This document shows, piece after piece, positions 29,648-37,846 of a stretch of 64,000 nucleotides of DNA (positions within the stretch are counted from its first letter, which is position 1; every line of letters begins with the position of its first letter). The stretch is taken from contig JAJFKU010000017.1 of assembly GCA_021773035.1 (NCBI GenBank), positions 62,001 through 126,000 of the forward strand. Reading direction: 5' to 3'. Below the pieces are notes generated by a model. That model ran no database searches. It was not told where the DNA came from and was given only the letters and a program-made list of their open reading frames with translations. Source of the DNA: Woeseiaceae bacterium (GTDB taxonomy: Bacteria > Pseudomonadota > Gammaproteobacteria > Steroidobacterales > Woeseiaceae). Position numbers and translations under genes: made by a program.

Positions 29648-29676
29648 ACTATAGGGACGCCCCTGATGGCGGTCAA
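29648..29676 (-). promoter_or_regulatory. Sigma70 promoter of the dcw operon
   Basis: Minus strand -35 TTGACC (29671-29676) and -10 TATAGT (29648-29653) are separated by 17 bases. Both hexamers are one or two bases from consensus. Transcription should start near 29641, immediately before the MraZ boxes. No other promoter as strong was seen within the dcw cluster. Confidence 0.85.
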
Positions 29677-29931
29677 TAACGATGCTTAGTTAGTTGTTGT
29701 TGTACAGGGACTTAGAGGCCATCCGATGGCCCAAAAAAGGCAAAAAGTGGCAGCTTTCGCGCTAAACAAATCAGTCGCTTACAGCTACTTCCTAGACGAG
29801 GCCTTAAAAACGGGTCGGAAAACGGCGACAACCGTGCTCTGGAGAGCTTCTTGCGGGGCATTTGCGCAAACGCGCCGCAATGGCTACCCGCTCAAGTCGG
29901 GCGCCCATAAGTTACTGATATTAAAAGAAAA
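29677..29931. other. Intergenic stretch between mraZ promoter and mtrB; no convincing gene
   Basis: This 255-base stretch separates the dcw promoter from the end of mtrB. A 71-codon plus-strand frame (29726-29941) opens with an ATG preceded by AGAGG. Its product is basic (starts MAQKRQKVAAFAL) and matches no family I know, and it runs into the mtrB 3' end. It is A-rich compared with its surroundings. I see no terminator. It is left as an unassigned stretch. Confidence 0.4.
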
Positions 29932-32055
29932 TTATGGCTGACTCACCGCGGGCGACAGATCGCCGAGGCGGTAATGGAATCCGAGCCCCAGAATCAGCGA
30001 CCTGTCGTCGTAGGGCGATGCGCCCAGCGACAGGAGTTGCGGCACCGTCGTCACATTGAGCCGCGACCAGTCTGCAGTCTCGAAACGCTGATAACGGAGA
30101 TCGAAACTCATACCCAGCCGCTCCGAACGCCGATAGTTGAGCCTGAGCCTCAGGTAATCGAGTTCCGACCTGAGGTCGGGAAAGCGGTCCGTGCCGGGCT
30201 CCGCGGTATCGACGTCAATCTTTGTCGTCCCGTCGGAACGCCGGTAATCCAGCTGCAAATCCACGTCGCCCGAGATCTCCCGGACACGAATACCCGCCCC
30301 AAGCGTAGTGAAGTCGTCATCATGGGAGGCGTACCAGTCAGCTGCGGCAAACTGCTCGCTGCCGGATTGCTGCGATTGCATCGATTCCACGCCGGCGTTC
30401 AGGTAGAACGAACTGCGCTCCGACACCGACCAGCTGAAATCGGCGGCAACGCCGAACTCATCGCCGGCCGTAATGCCGAGTTGTGAATGCGTGTATTCGT
30501 CATCGGCTACGCGTCCGCTCAGAGATACCGATACGGGCAAATCGGCGGGTGACCAGCTCAGCCGCAGGTCGCCGTAGCGGCGATACCGGTAAGCGAGATT
30601 GTATTTTCTGAGCAGCGGATTCTCACCAAGCGATGCTGCGAAAACCTCGTTGTAGCTATCGATATCGCGCTGCGACGTGCCGCCGCGAACATCGATTTCG
30701 ACGCTTGCTGACGGCCGCCATCTCAAGCGGCCCCAACCGGCCTCCTCTGTCTGGCTCGCGACCTCCTGGAAATCCCTGTCGATCTCCTTGCGATCGTAGC
30801 CGCCGGACAAACGAAGCGAAGCGAACAGGTCGTAGTCGGCGCTCAGCCGCAGCGTTGCGCGCTCGAAGCCATAGGGTGTATTCAACTCGGGATCACCGCT
30901 CAAAACGCTGTCGACAATGACGCGTTCCCACAGATCCTGAGCGGTTTTGTTGTCGCGCTCGTCGAAACGGTAGCTTAGTTTCACGCGCGTCTTGTCCAGC
31001 GGCCTGGACGTCAGCGCGATTGCAATATTCGTCGTATCGATATCGCCATTAAGCGCGGAGCGCGGCAGCGGCTCCGGGGACAGATTGTCGTTCGTCGTAT
31101 AGGCGAGGAAAGCTGTGTCCTGCTCTATGTTGCCGAAACTGGCCGACGCACTCAGGACCGTTCCGTAGGCGGAAAATGCATAAGCTGTAGCCAGGGACAG
31201 CTGTTGAAAACGGCTATCGGGTGCACGCGCCTGCTCGAAGGTACCGGTACCTAGCGGCGGGCTAAAGGAAAACGGCTGCTGCCAGCGAAATCCAGCCGCA
31301 CCGTTCTCAAAGTCGGACAAATACCATCGCAGCGAAACGAAGCCTCTCGCGTCACCGTAGCGCACACCGAAATCAACCTCGTCAGTAACGTAATCGAAAG
31401 GCATCGGCAGCAGGCTCGCACTGGTGAATGACGAGCCGCCGCGAATCTTCAGGCCGTCGGACTCCTGTCGCCGGTAGTCGGCCGAAAAACTGAGTCGCTC
31501 GGACCTGAGATAGCGGCCGCCGATATCGAACACACGGCGGTCGCTGCCGATCGCCCGGTTCTGGAGATTTGCATCGAGTGCCGTGAACCCCGTTGTCTGC
31601 GCAGCCGCCACCCAGCCTGGCGGCAGTGACAGCGTATCGGCGGTGGATTGCACGAAAATAGTAGCAGTTGAATCGAAGCGACGTCGTGGCAATTCCCGGT
31701 AGGCAATCCTGACATCGAACTTCCCGGGACGTCCGCCGCGCACTTCGGCGGCGCGCGAGTCCAGACCGAGGTCCTCCAGCCGCCAGCGCCATCGATAGCT
31801 GTCGTTCGCGTAACGTCCCTGGCCGTCCAGGTTGGCGTATACGCCCTCCTCGTCATAGCCCGTCGCATTGCCGATATAGGCCGAGTCTTCGCTGACGCTG
31901 GTGACACCAACGCTATAGTCGGCCGTGTAGCCGCTCTCGAAGGGGCAATACTCGCACAGCCATTCGCTGGTATCAGCCGCTTGCGAAGAGGCAGCCGGCG
32001 CCAGTACCGCAGCTGCCAGTAATGTAACTACCAGCCAGTTTGCTTTGCACTTCAT
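29932..32055 (-). CDS. mtrB: MtrB/PioB family outer membrane beta-barrel
   Basis: The 707-residue product has a signal peptide (MKCKANWLVVTLLAAAVLAPAA) and, just after cleavage, the CxxC of the family (WLCEYCPF). The rest shows alternating polar/hydrophobic strands ending in LGFHYRLGDL, as in a large barrel of about 26-28 strands. MtrB-type porins enclose the periplasmic decaheme MtrA and hold it in the outer membrane so that electrons pass to MtrC outside. The ATG at 32055 is preceded by GGAGG and replaces a 59-codon upstream extension. It is the last gene of the mtrC-mtrA-mtrB operon, 11 bases after mtrA. Confidence 0.9.
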   Translation of the reverse strand: MKCKANWLVVTLLAAAVLAPAASSQAADTSEWLCEYCPFESGYTADYSVGVTSVSEDSAYIGNATGYDEEGVYANLDGQGRYANDSYRWRWRLEDLGLDSRAAEVRGGRPGKFDVRIAYRELPRRRFDSTATIFVQSTADTLSLPPGWVAAAQTTGFTALDANLQNRAIGSDRRVFDIGGRYLRSERLSFSADYRRQESDGLKIRGGSSFTSASLLPMPFDYVTDEVDFGVRYGDARGFVSLRWYLSDFENGAAGFRWQQPFSFSPPLGTGTFEQARAPDSRFQQLSLATAYAFSAYGTVLSASASFGNIEQDTAFLAYTTNDNLSPEPLPRSALNGDIDTTNIAIALTSRPLDKTRVKLSYRFDERDNKTAQDLWERVIVDSVLSGDPELNTPYGFERATLRLSADYDLFASLRLSGGYDRKEIDRDFQEVASQTEEAGWGRLRWRPSASVEIDVRGGTSQRDIDSYNEVFAASLGENPLLRKYNLAYRYRRYGDLRLSWSPADLPVSVSLSGRVADDEYTHSQLGITAGDEFGVAADFSWSVSERSSFYLNAGVESMQSQQSGSEQFAAADWYASHDDDFTTLGAGIRVREISGDVDLQLDYRRSDGTTKIDVDTAEPGTDRFPDLRSELDYLRLRLNYRRSERLGMSFDLRYQRFETADWSRLNVTTVPQLLSLGASPYDDRSLILGLGFHYRLGDLSPAVSQP

Positions 32056-32066
32056 CACGGCCTCCA

Positions 32067-32987
32067 CTAACGCATCAACTTCGAACCGGACGGATGATTC
32101 GAACCATGCACCTGTGAATGACAGTTCATGCAGCTTTGCCCCAACAGGTACTGTGACGGCAAATCTGCCGCCAAGCCGTCCGTTGTATTGGCGATGCTGG
32201 GGTGTCCCGAGGCCGAATGGCAGCTCTGGCACAGCAACGGGGCACGTTGCGTCAACATACCCGCGTGATTAGACCCGTGGGGTGCATGGCACAATCCGCA
32301 GTCCTCACTGACCGGCGCATGCTCCCAGAGAAACGGTCCGCGCTTCTCGGCATGACACTGCTCGCAGCTTGCATTCAAGGTCTGCTGCGCGAACGCCGTG
32401 GCCGCCTCGTCGCTATGTGCGCTGTGGCAACCGCTGCAATCCATCTTGCCCTGCAGCAACGGATGCGAAAACGCCTTCATCGTTTCGCTGCGCTGTCGTT
32501 GATGGCAATCGAAGCAAACCTCCGCCTGCGTCGAGGTCTGCATGACGGCATCGGCGGGCGCGTGGCTGACGTGACAGTCCGCACAGGCAACTTCGTCGCT
32601 GGGGTGCACGCCGGTATGCCAGCCAAAACCAACGTCGTCTTTGTGACACTCGAGACATATGCCGTTCTGATCTTCCAAGGATGCGACCGGGCCCGAGCCA
32701 AAATGCGGGATAGCGGGCCTTTCCTCACCCCGGCGGACGCGGCCCGAGTGCGCATCGCCCGGCCCGTGGCAGGACTCGCATTGCAGTTGCCCGTGCCCGA
32801 ACGGGCCGCTGGAATCTGACGGTACGGCATGTACGGTTTTGAAAATCGCGAGCGTCACCTCATCGTCATGACAGGACAGGCAGGTATCCGCACCCTTGCG
32901 ACTGTAATCAGTCTCCTGTCCGTCGGCAGACGCCATGGCGACCACAACAAGTGCTATGGCCACGATGACGACTGCAATCCACTTCAC
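32067..32987 (-). CDS. mtrA: Periplasmic decaheme cytochrome MtrA/DmsE family
   Basis: The 306-residue product has a hydrophobic signal sequence (MKWIAVVIVAIALVVVAMASA) and exactly ten CxxCH heme sites: CLSCH, CESCH, CLECH, CADCH, CFDCH, CSGCH, CEQCH, CGLCH, CQSCH and CMNCH. Extra histidines can act as distal ligands. MtrA-type proteins carry electrons through the MtrB barrel; DmsE does the same for extracellular DMSO reductase. Position between mtrC and mtrB favours an MtrCAB conduit. The start codon is GTG. The gap to mtrC is 21 bases. Confidence 0.94.
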   Translation of the reverse strand: MKWIAVVIVAIALVVVAMASADGQETDYSRKGADTCLSCHDDEVTLAIFKTVHAVPSDSSGPFGHGQLQCESCHGPGDAHSGRVRRGEERPAIPHFGSGPVASLEDQNGICLECHKDDVGFGWHTGVHPSDEVACADCHVSHAPADAVMQTSTQAEVCFDCHQRQRSETMKAFSHPLLQGKMDCSGCHSAHSDEAATAFAQQTLNASCEQCHAEKRGPFLWEHAPVSEDCGLCHAPHGSNHAGMLTQRAPLLCQSCHSASGHPSIANTTDGLAADLPSQYLLGQSCMNCHSQVHGSNHPSGSKLMR

Positions 32988-33008
32988 GGTAATCGTCCGC
33001 TTACCGGT

Positions 33009-35234
33009 CTAGTTGAACTGGAATTCGCCGACACCATGCACTTCCTTGACGTCTGACGAGCGTCCCGGTCCATGACAGAGCTGGCAGGTTTCGATACCCG
33101 ATGAAATCAGGCTGCTGTCAGCCGCTTTCGCCGCTGTGAAGTCACCGCCGTTTTGCATCATGTGCTGCTTCGCCAGATCTGTCGTATGACAGGCAGAGCA
33201 GACAGCAGAGTTCGGCGAGATCACGACATCGTCGGTCGGCGACGTCAAATCCGCACCGACGTCGATAGTTGTTGCCAACACTTCCGCCGGGTCCACCGGA
33301 TAGTAACCGCCATCGAGATGACAGCCTTCGCAGTTGTTAAGTCTGCCGGGATACGTGAAATCGAAAACGTGAGTACTGTTGCCGAAACCGCAAGCTTCAT
33401 ACGGCTCACCGCTCACGTCCATTCCGTGCAGGGCATGAATCATGTACTTCATGTCTATCGATACATCATCGGTACCGAGGTCGGTAGCACATTGGCCTGC
33501 ACGACGGTTCACATCCGTTGCGTTCGGGTTGTGGCAGACAACGCAAACTTCCGGATTGTCGGTACGGTTATTGCCGTGCATCGACAACTGGTTGTGGCAA
33601 TCGTCACACTTGGCAATCGCGACGGCGTTGCGCCTTGGCACGGCTGTTGTATCGGTAATGGCCGCATAGGCAACGGCGTTGGTAACGGCGATGCGTTCGA
33701 AGTTGCCATCGACCTCGACGGCCGGGTGACCGTCAATGGTGACCGCGGCGGTGCCCGTCGTGCCCGCCGGAACCGGTGTCGTCGATGCCACGCTGAATAC
33801 ACCGCCCCCTTCGTCTGTCGATGTTCCGCCACAGGCGGTCAACGGGTTCAGGGATACCGGCTGCCCGGGTGCATTGCCGCTTCCGGTATTGGTGTAGTCA
33901 TCCGTGTCCCAGGCGATACTGATCGCCAAACGACTGAGTCCAAACGTACAGGTCGTAAACGCTGTATCCGTGTGGATGTTATAGGGTGCATCGCCGTTCG
34001 TCGGATCCGTTATCGAAAACTGCACGACCGGCAGTTCACCAGGCGCCGTGTTCGCTACGTTAAGAATGTTGAACTCAAATGCTTCGCCAGCCTGCTGCGT
34101 ACCGATAGTATGCGCAATCGCCGTTCGTACTTCACCGCCGTTGACGGTGGCATCGGGGCCGTGGCAATCGACGCATTGCGTGTCATCGGTAAAGGTGAAG
34201 CCGCCCGGATGACCGCCGTTCGCCCAGTCGATGTCATCGTGACACGAGCCGCAGCTCACACGATTGGCGACGAGTTCCCAGTTACTCGCGTCCGGTGTGT
34301 TGGCATCCGAGTCGTCATGGCAGGTCGAGCAATTCCTGACGTCCTGCGGAAACTCGACGGTGGAGTAATCGTGTACCGTGCCGCGAAAGCCGACAACGGT
34401 GTAGCCGTTAACGAGGTCAATGCCGGAGTGAATCTTGTGGATCATGACTTTCATATCCACCGAACCTCCCCAGGGTTCGCTAACCGTATCACCGTCGATC
34501 GACGATGGGTTGTGGCAAGTGACGCAGTACGTGACGTCGGTTCGCGGACCGCCATGAAACTCAAGCACGTCATGACAGGCATTGCAGGTGTCATTGTCGA
34601 CAATGTTACGAGTAAAGGTTGGCGCTCCACCGGTTGGTACAAAATCGAAAATGCCGTTTGACGAAATCGGCGCCTGCCCGCGAATTTCAATACCGAGGCG
34701 GTGAGTGCGGGCTGCGTCGAAGACCGGACCACCGGGATAATCGGTCAATGCCTGCGAAAAAGTGTATTGATACGTTCCGTCATTGTTATCGACGAAGGTG
34801 CCCGCGCTCGCCGTTTCCGTCGTTGCCTGCGCATCGGGAATACCCGCACTGCTGCGTGTGACGTAGGACTGCCACTCGCTGGATTCTCCGCTGGAAAGCG
34901 CAGCGGGCGACAACTGCGACAGTACGAAACGAATGTCACCCGCCGGCAAGCCGACAAGCCCCTGCGTCAGGTCGTTTGTCAGTGTCAACTCCACAACCGG
35001 TGCGCCGCCGCCGGCTGCAACGCTAACGCTCGACACCGCTATATTGATTCTGTCCGCGCTATCGATGGGTATGCCACCACCACCGGTAGCCGGTGGCCCG
35101 GGTGGGCCTGGAGGACCGGCCGGGCCCGTTGGGCCGGCAGTTCCGGCGGCACCATCGTCACCGCTGCAGCCCCACATCAGAAATACCGTAATCACCACCC
35201 CGGCCAGAAAGGCTGGTCTGCTTCGATTCTTCAT
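33009..35234 (-). CDS. mtrC: OmcA/MtrC family decaheme surface lipoprotein cytochrome
   Basis: The 741-residue product has a lipoprotein signal with lipobox LMWGC, so it is likely anchored to the outer membrane. A collagen-like G-x-y run (GAAGTAGPTGPAGPPGPPG) lies at about residues 27-48. A beta-domain comes next, then ten CxxCH sites: CNACH, CVTCH, CSTCH, CGSCH, CVDCH, CDDCH, CVVCH, CEGCH, CSACH and CQLCH. OmcA/MtrC proteins pass electrons between the MtrAB conduit and minerals, flavins or other outside partners. It is the first gene of the mtrCAB operon and divergent from the diheme cytochrome gene. Confidence 0.92.
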   Translation of the reverse strand: MKNRSRPAFLAGVVITVFLMWGCSGDDGAAGTAGPTGPAGPPGPPGPPATGGGGIPIDSADRINIAVSSVSVAAGGGAPVVELTLTNDLTQGLVGLPAGDIRFVLSQLSPAALSSGESSEWQSYVTRSSAGIPDAQATTETASAGTFVDNNDGTYQYTFSQALTDYPGGPVFDAARTHRLGIEIRGQAPISSNGIFDFVPTGGAPTFTRNIVDNDTCNACHDVLEFHGGPRTDVTYCVTCHNPSSIDGDTVSEPWGGSVDMKVMIHKIHSGIDLVNGYTVVGFRGTVHDYSTVEFPQDVRNCSTCHDDSDANTPDASNWELVANRVSCGSCHDDIDWANGGHPGGFTFTDDTQCVDCHGPDATVNGGEVRTAIAHTIGTQQAGEAFEFNILNVANTAPGELPVVQFSITDPTNGDAPYNIHTDTAFTTCTFGLSRLAISIAWDTDDYTNTGSGNAPGQPVSLNPLTACGGTSTDEGGGVFSVASTTPVPAGTTGTAAVTIDGHPAVEVDGNFERIAVTNAVAYAAITDTTAVPRRNAVAIAKCDDCHNQLSMHGNNRTDNPEVCVVCHNPNATDVNRRAGQCATDLGTDDVSIDMKYMIHALHGMDVSGEPYEACGFGNSTHVFDFTYPGRLNNCEGCHLDGGYYPVDPAEVLATTIDVGADLTSPTDDVVISPNSAVCSACHTTDLAKQHMMQNGGDFTAAKAADSSLISSGIETCQLCHGPGRSSDVKEVHGVGEFQFN

Positions 35235-35439
35235 GGCTAGTCCCCGGTTTCGGTAGCCGCTGCGAAACTCCGCGCGGTTCTTTGTTTACGCATTATTTTT
35301 AACAAATCCACCACAGCATTTTTATGCTGGCATGTACCTAAGGATTAGGCGCAGTTTTTGGCGGCTATCCAGTATGGGAAATTGCTGTTAGTAGTGGCAT
35401 TCACGTAACAGGAACCTATTCGCCGCAAGGACTTTCATC
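35235..35439. promoter_or_regulatory. Divergent control region between mtrC and the diheme cytochrome gene
   Basis: This 205-base AT-richer gap must hold the promoters of both electron-transfer operons. Visible elements are a CAGCAT-TTTT-ATGCTG stem-loop (35314-35329) and a TTTGTT/AACAAA inverted pair 14 bases apart (about 35285-35310). I found no good FNR (TTGAT-N4-ATCAA) or CRP (TGTGA-N6-TCACA) site and no promoter good enough to assign. Confidence 0.4.
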
Positions 35440-36048
35440 ATGAAACAATCTGCTCTTCTCGCCTGCCTGCTCGTCACCCTTACGATTGCACCTGCCGGTG
35501 CCGAGGACGTCAACGCCATCGTCGAATCCTGCGCAGACTGCCACGGCGAAAACGGCGTCAGTCAATGGACCGATGTTCCGACAATCGCCGGTGTTGACGC
35601 GTTCGTCGGATCGGAAGCCCTGTACATCTACCGGGATTCAGAAAGGCCGTGCGCCTCCAGCGCCTACCGTCAGGGCGATACTGACAGACCGGAAGCCACA
35701 ATGTGCAAACTCGTCAGCAACTTCAGCGATGACACCATCGACACGATCGCCGAGCACTTTGCCGGCTTGCCCTTCGTTGCAGCAAAGCAGGACTTCGATG
35801 AACAACTCGCTGCTGCCGGCAAAAGAATCCACGACAACAAGTGCAGCCGCTGCCACTCCGACGGCGGCTCAAACCCCGACGACGAGGCCGGCATCCTGGC
35901 GGGTCAATGGACAGGCTATCTGCGAACGACATTTGCAGAATATGCATCCGGCGAACGGGAACAGCTCGGCAAAATGAAAAAGGTAATGGATAGTCTGAGC
36001 GACGATGACACCGAGGCACTCATCAACTACTACGCGAGCCAGCAATGA
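35440..36048 (+). CDS. Periplasmic diheme cytochrome c (c4-like)
   Basis: The 202-residue product has a signal peptide (MKQSALLACLLVTLTIAPAGA) and two CxxCH sites, CADCH near residue 32 and CSRCH near residue 138. It is built as two c-type halves like cytochrome c4 and related soluble electron carriers. Two additional cysteines (RPCASS, TMCKLV) lie between the hemes and could form a disulfide. It could shuttle electrons between the NapC-like quinol dehydrogenase and MtrA, or to an oxidase; this is inferred from neighbours. It overlaps the next gene by 4 bases (ATGA). Confidence 0.85.
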   Translation: MKQSALLACLLVTLTIAPAGAEDVNAIVESCADCHGENGVSQWTDVPTIAGVDAFVGSEALYIYRDSERPCASSAYRQGDTDRPEATMCKLVSNFSDDTIDTIAEHFAGLPFVAAKQDFDEQLAAAGKRIHDNKCSRCHSDGGSNPDDEAGILAGQWTGYLRTTFAEYASGEREQLGKMKKVMDSLSDDDTEALINYYASQQ

Positions 36049-36419
36049 GACCTGACGACGAACAGCAGTCGATGTTGCGCGATTTGTTTGCGGCGATCGA
36101 TAGCAAGGATACCGCCGCATTCCTGGATTTTCTTAGCGAAGACGCACGCTTTCGCTTTGGTTCTGCCCCACCTGCTATCGGTCATGCAGCGATCGGCGCG
36201 GCGGTCGGCGGTTTCTTCGACACCGTGGCCGGCCTTTCACACGACGTGGCCTTATCGGTCGCCGGAGATGGCTTCCTGATCTGCGAAGGTGAAGTTACGT
36301 ATAGACGGCACGACGGCAGCACTGTCACATTACCGTTTGTCGACGTTTTCGAACTCGAAACGGAACGGATCTCGAATTACAAGATATACATGGACATCGG
36401 GCCACTGTACGCCACGTAG
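36045..36419 (+). CDS. NTF2-like (SnoaL-type) small protein
   Basis: The 124-residue protein has the pattern of the NTF2/SnoaL fold: an N-terminal helix (MLRDLFAAIDSKDTAAFLDFL), then strands ending in VDVFELETERISNYKIYMDIGPL. No signal peptide is seen, so it should be cytoplasmic, which is odd between two exported cytochromes. The fold serves many enzymes and ligand-binding roles, and no catalytic residues can be named here. Tight coupling (4-base overlap) with the cytochrome gene suggests a shared job such as cofactor binding or assembly, but this is unproven. Confidence 0.7.
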   Translation: MRPDDEQQSMLRDLFAAIDSKDTAAFLDFLSEDARFRFGSAPPAIGHAAIGAAVGGFFDTVAGLSHDVALSVAGDGFLICEGEVTYRRHDGSTVTLPFVDVFELETERISNYKIYMDIGPLYAT

Positions 36420-36446
36420 CCTGAAGCCGATACCGGAGTCAAAGCA

Positions 36447-37076
36447 ATGGTAGACAATAAGCAGAAACCGCCGTCCAGGTTGTGGCGCCGCCCGTCGAGC
36501 AGGTGGGCGCTCGGAATACCGCTGGGTGCGGTGCTGGCATTCGCACTCGGTGCCGTCGCGCTGGGCACGACCAACTATGTCGTGCATGCAACCAGTTCGA
36601 CAGAGTTCTGCTACTCCTGCCACTCGCACGAGAGCTTCATAAAACCGGAATATGAGGCCTCAAGTCACTTTGCCAACGTGTCGGGCGTTAGGGCCGGCTG
36701 CGCCGATTGCCACTTGCCGCACGACAACTGGTTCGAGCTGATGTGGACCAAGGCTGTCGTATCGCTGGACGCTATCCCGGAATTAGCGGGCAAACTCGAC
36801 ACAGCGGAAAAGTACGAAGCGCATCGAGCCGAAATGGCGCAGGACGTGTGGCGTCAGTTCAAGGACAACGACTCAAAGTTTTGTCGCAGCTGTCACAGTA
36901 TCGACGCGATGCAGCTGGAGGACCAGCATCGTACGGCGGCGAGACGTCACGCAAAGGCCGAGGAAAATGGCGAGACCTGCATAGATTGCCACTACGGCAT
37001 CGTGCACAAGGAACCGGACAACGCGTCTGAGCTTTACGATGCCGTTGCCGCCGAGTATGCCGGCACCGACGACTAG
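36447..37076 (+). CDS. NapC/NirT (CymA-like) tetraheme quinol dehydrogenase
   Basis: The 209-residue product has one N-terminal membrane anchor (about residues 22-45) and four CxxCH sites: CYSCH, CADCH, CRSCH and CIDCH. Length and spacing match short NapC, NrfH and CymA proteins. These oxidise menaquinol or ubiquinol at the inner membrane and pass electrons to periplasmic partners. In Shewanella CymA feeds MtrA and periplasmic fumarate reductase. Here the gene sits in one operon with a diheme cytochrome and frdCAB, and next to mtrCAB, so the same role is likely. Confidence 0.92.
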   Translation: MVDNKQKPPSRLWRRPSSRWALGIPLGAVLAFALGAVALGTTNYVVHATSSTEFCYSCHSHESFIKPEYEASSHFANVSGVRAGCADCHLPHDNWFELMWTKAVVSLDAIPELAGKLDTAEKYEAHRAEMAQDVWRQFKDNDSKFCRSCHSIDAMQLEDQHRTAARRHAKAEENGETCIDCHYGIVHKEPDNASELYDAVAAEYAGTDD

Positions 37077-37081
37077 CCTCC

Positions 37082-37846
37082 ATGCTGCCCGGTCCTGCTC
37101 AACCGGCGCGCACAGAGTCGCGCCGCCAACTGATCTATGAACTACTGAGCGGCGGCAGCGGTCTGCTGTTGGCGCTCTTCATGTGGGGCCACATGGTTCT
37201 GGTCGGAACCATCCTGACCGGCGAGCGCGGGTTCGACTGGCTGGCCACTGCGCTTGAGGACTACTACGTTGCGCAGCCGACGGTGATCGTCATCTTTGCC
37301 CTGTTCCTTCTACATGCCGCGCTTGCCAGCCGCAAGATTCCGGCGCAGCTGAGGGAGAGAAAGACGATCTTGAAACTGGCGCGCGGTCTTGCGGACTCCG
37401 GAAGAGGCAGCGCGTATTCGGCCAGCGAGTTCTCCGTGTTTCGCCCCCACGTCGACTCTCTGCTCTGGATCTGGCAGGTCCGAACCGGCATGGTCGTGCT
37501 CGTTCTTGGCAGTTTCCATATCGTGCTGCTTGGCGTCGACGTATTGACGCCACTGTTCGGTGAGCGTACCGGTATCGAGGCCGTCACCAGCCTCGCCCGC
37601 GTACAGTCGGGCCTGTGGCTGCCCTACGCCGTCCTGCTTGTCTGTGTCGAATTTCATGCCAGCATCGGACTCTACCGGCTCGCGATAAAGTGGGGTGCCG
37701 GCGCGATGCTTAGACGCGAAACGCTACGCGTCATCGAACATATTTTATTGTGGTTCTTCCTGGGACTCGGCACCGTCGTCTTACTCGTGCTGGCCGGAGC
37801 GATTGAGCCACCGCTGCAATTCATCATGCCGGACAGCGGCCCGTGA
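37082..37846 (+). CDS. frdC: Fumarate reductase / succinate dehydrogenase cytochrome b (type B, FrdC)
   Basis: The 254-residue product resembles Wolinella FrdC (256 residues), with five membrane segments. Probable heme b ligands are histidines in GHMVLVG, LLHAAL, SFHIVL and EFHASIG, one per helix as needed for two hemes. The subunit carries electrons between quinone and FrdB in the inner membrane. The order frdC-frdA-frdB is that of Wolinella and Geobacter type B enzymes, unlike the four-subunit SDH usual in gammaproteobacteria. It overlaps frdA by 4 bases (GTGA) and lies 5 bases after the NapC-like gene. Confidence 0.9.
   Translation: MLPGPAQPARTESRRQLIYELLSGGSGLLLALFMWGHMVLVGTILTGERGFDWLATALEDYYVAQPTVIVIFALFLLHAALASRKIPAQLRERKTILKLARGLADSGRGSAYSASEFSVFRPHVDSLLWIWQVRTGMVVLVLGSFHIVLLGVDVLTPLFGERTGIEAVTSLARVQSGLWLPYAVLLVCVEFHASIGLYRLAIKWGAGAMLRRETLRVIEHILLWFFLGLGTVVLLVLAGAIEPPLQFIMPDSGP

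Noticed and set aside
29726-29941. 71-codon plus-strand frame between mraZ and mtrB
   Set aside because: It has a fair ribosome site but no homologue that I recognise, and it runs into the end of mtrB. The evidence is too weak to call a gene.
33153-34661. 502-codon plus-strand open frame opposite mtrC
   Set aside because: It lies fully antisense to a decaheme gene with ten intact CxxCH motifs. Its product shows no family pattern, and long shadow frames are expected in GC-rich coding DNA.
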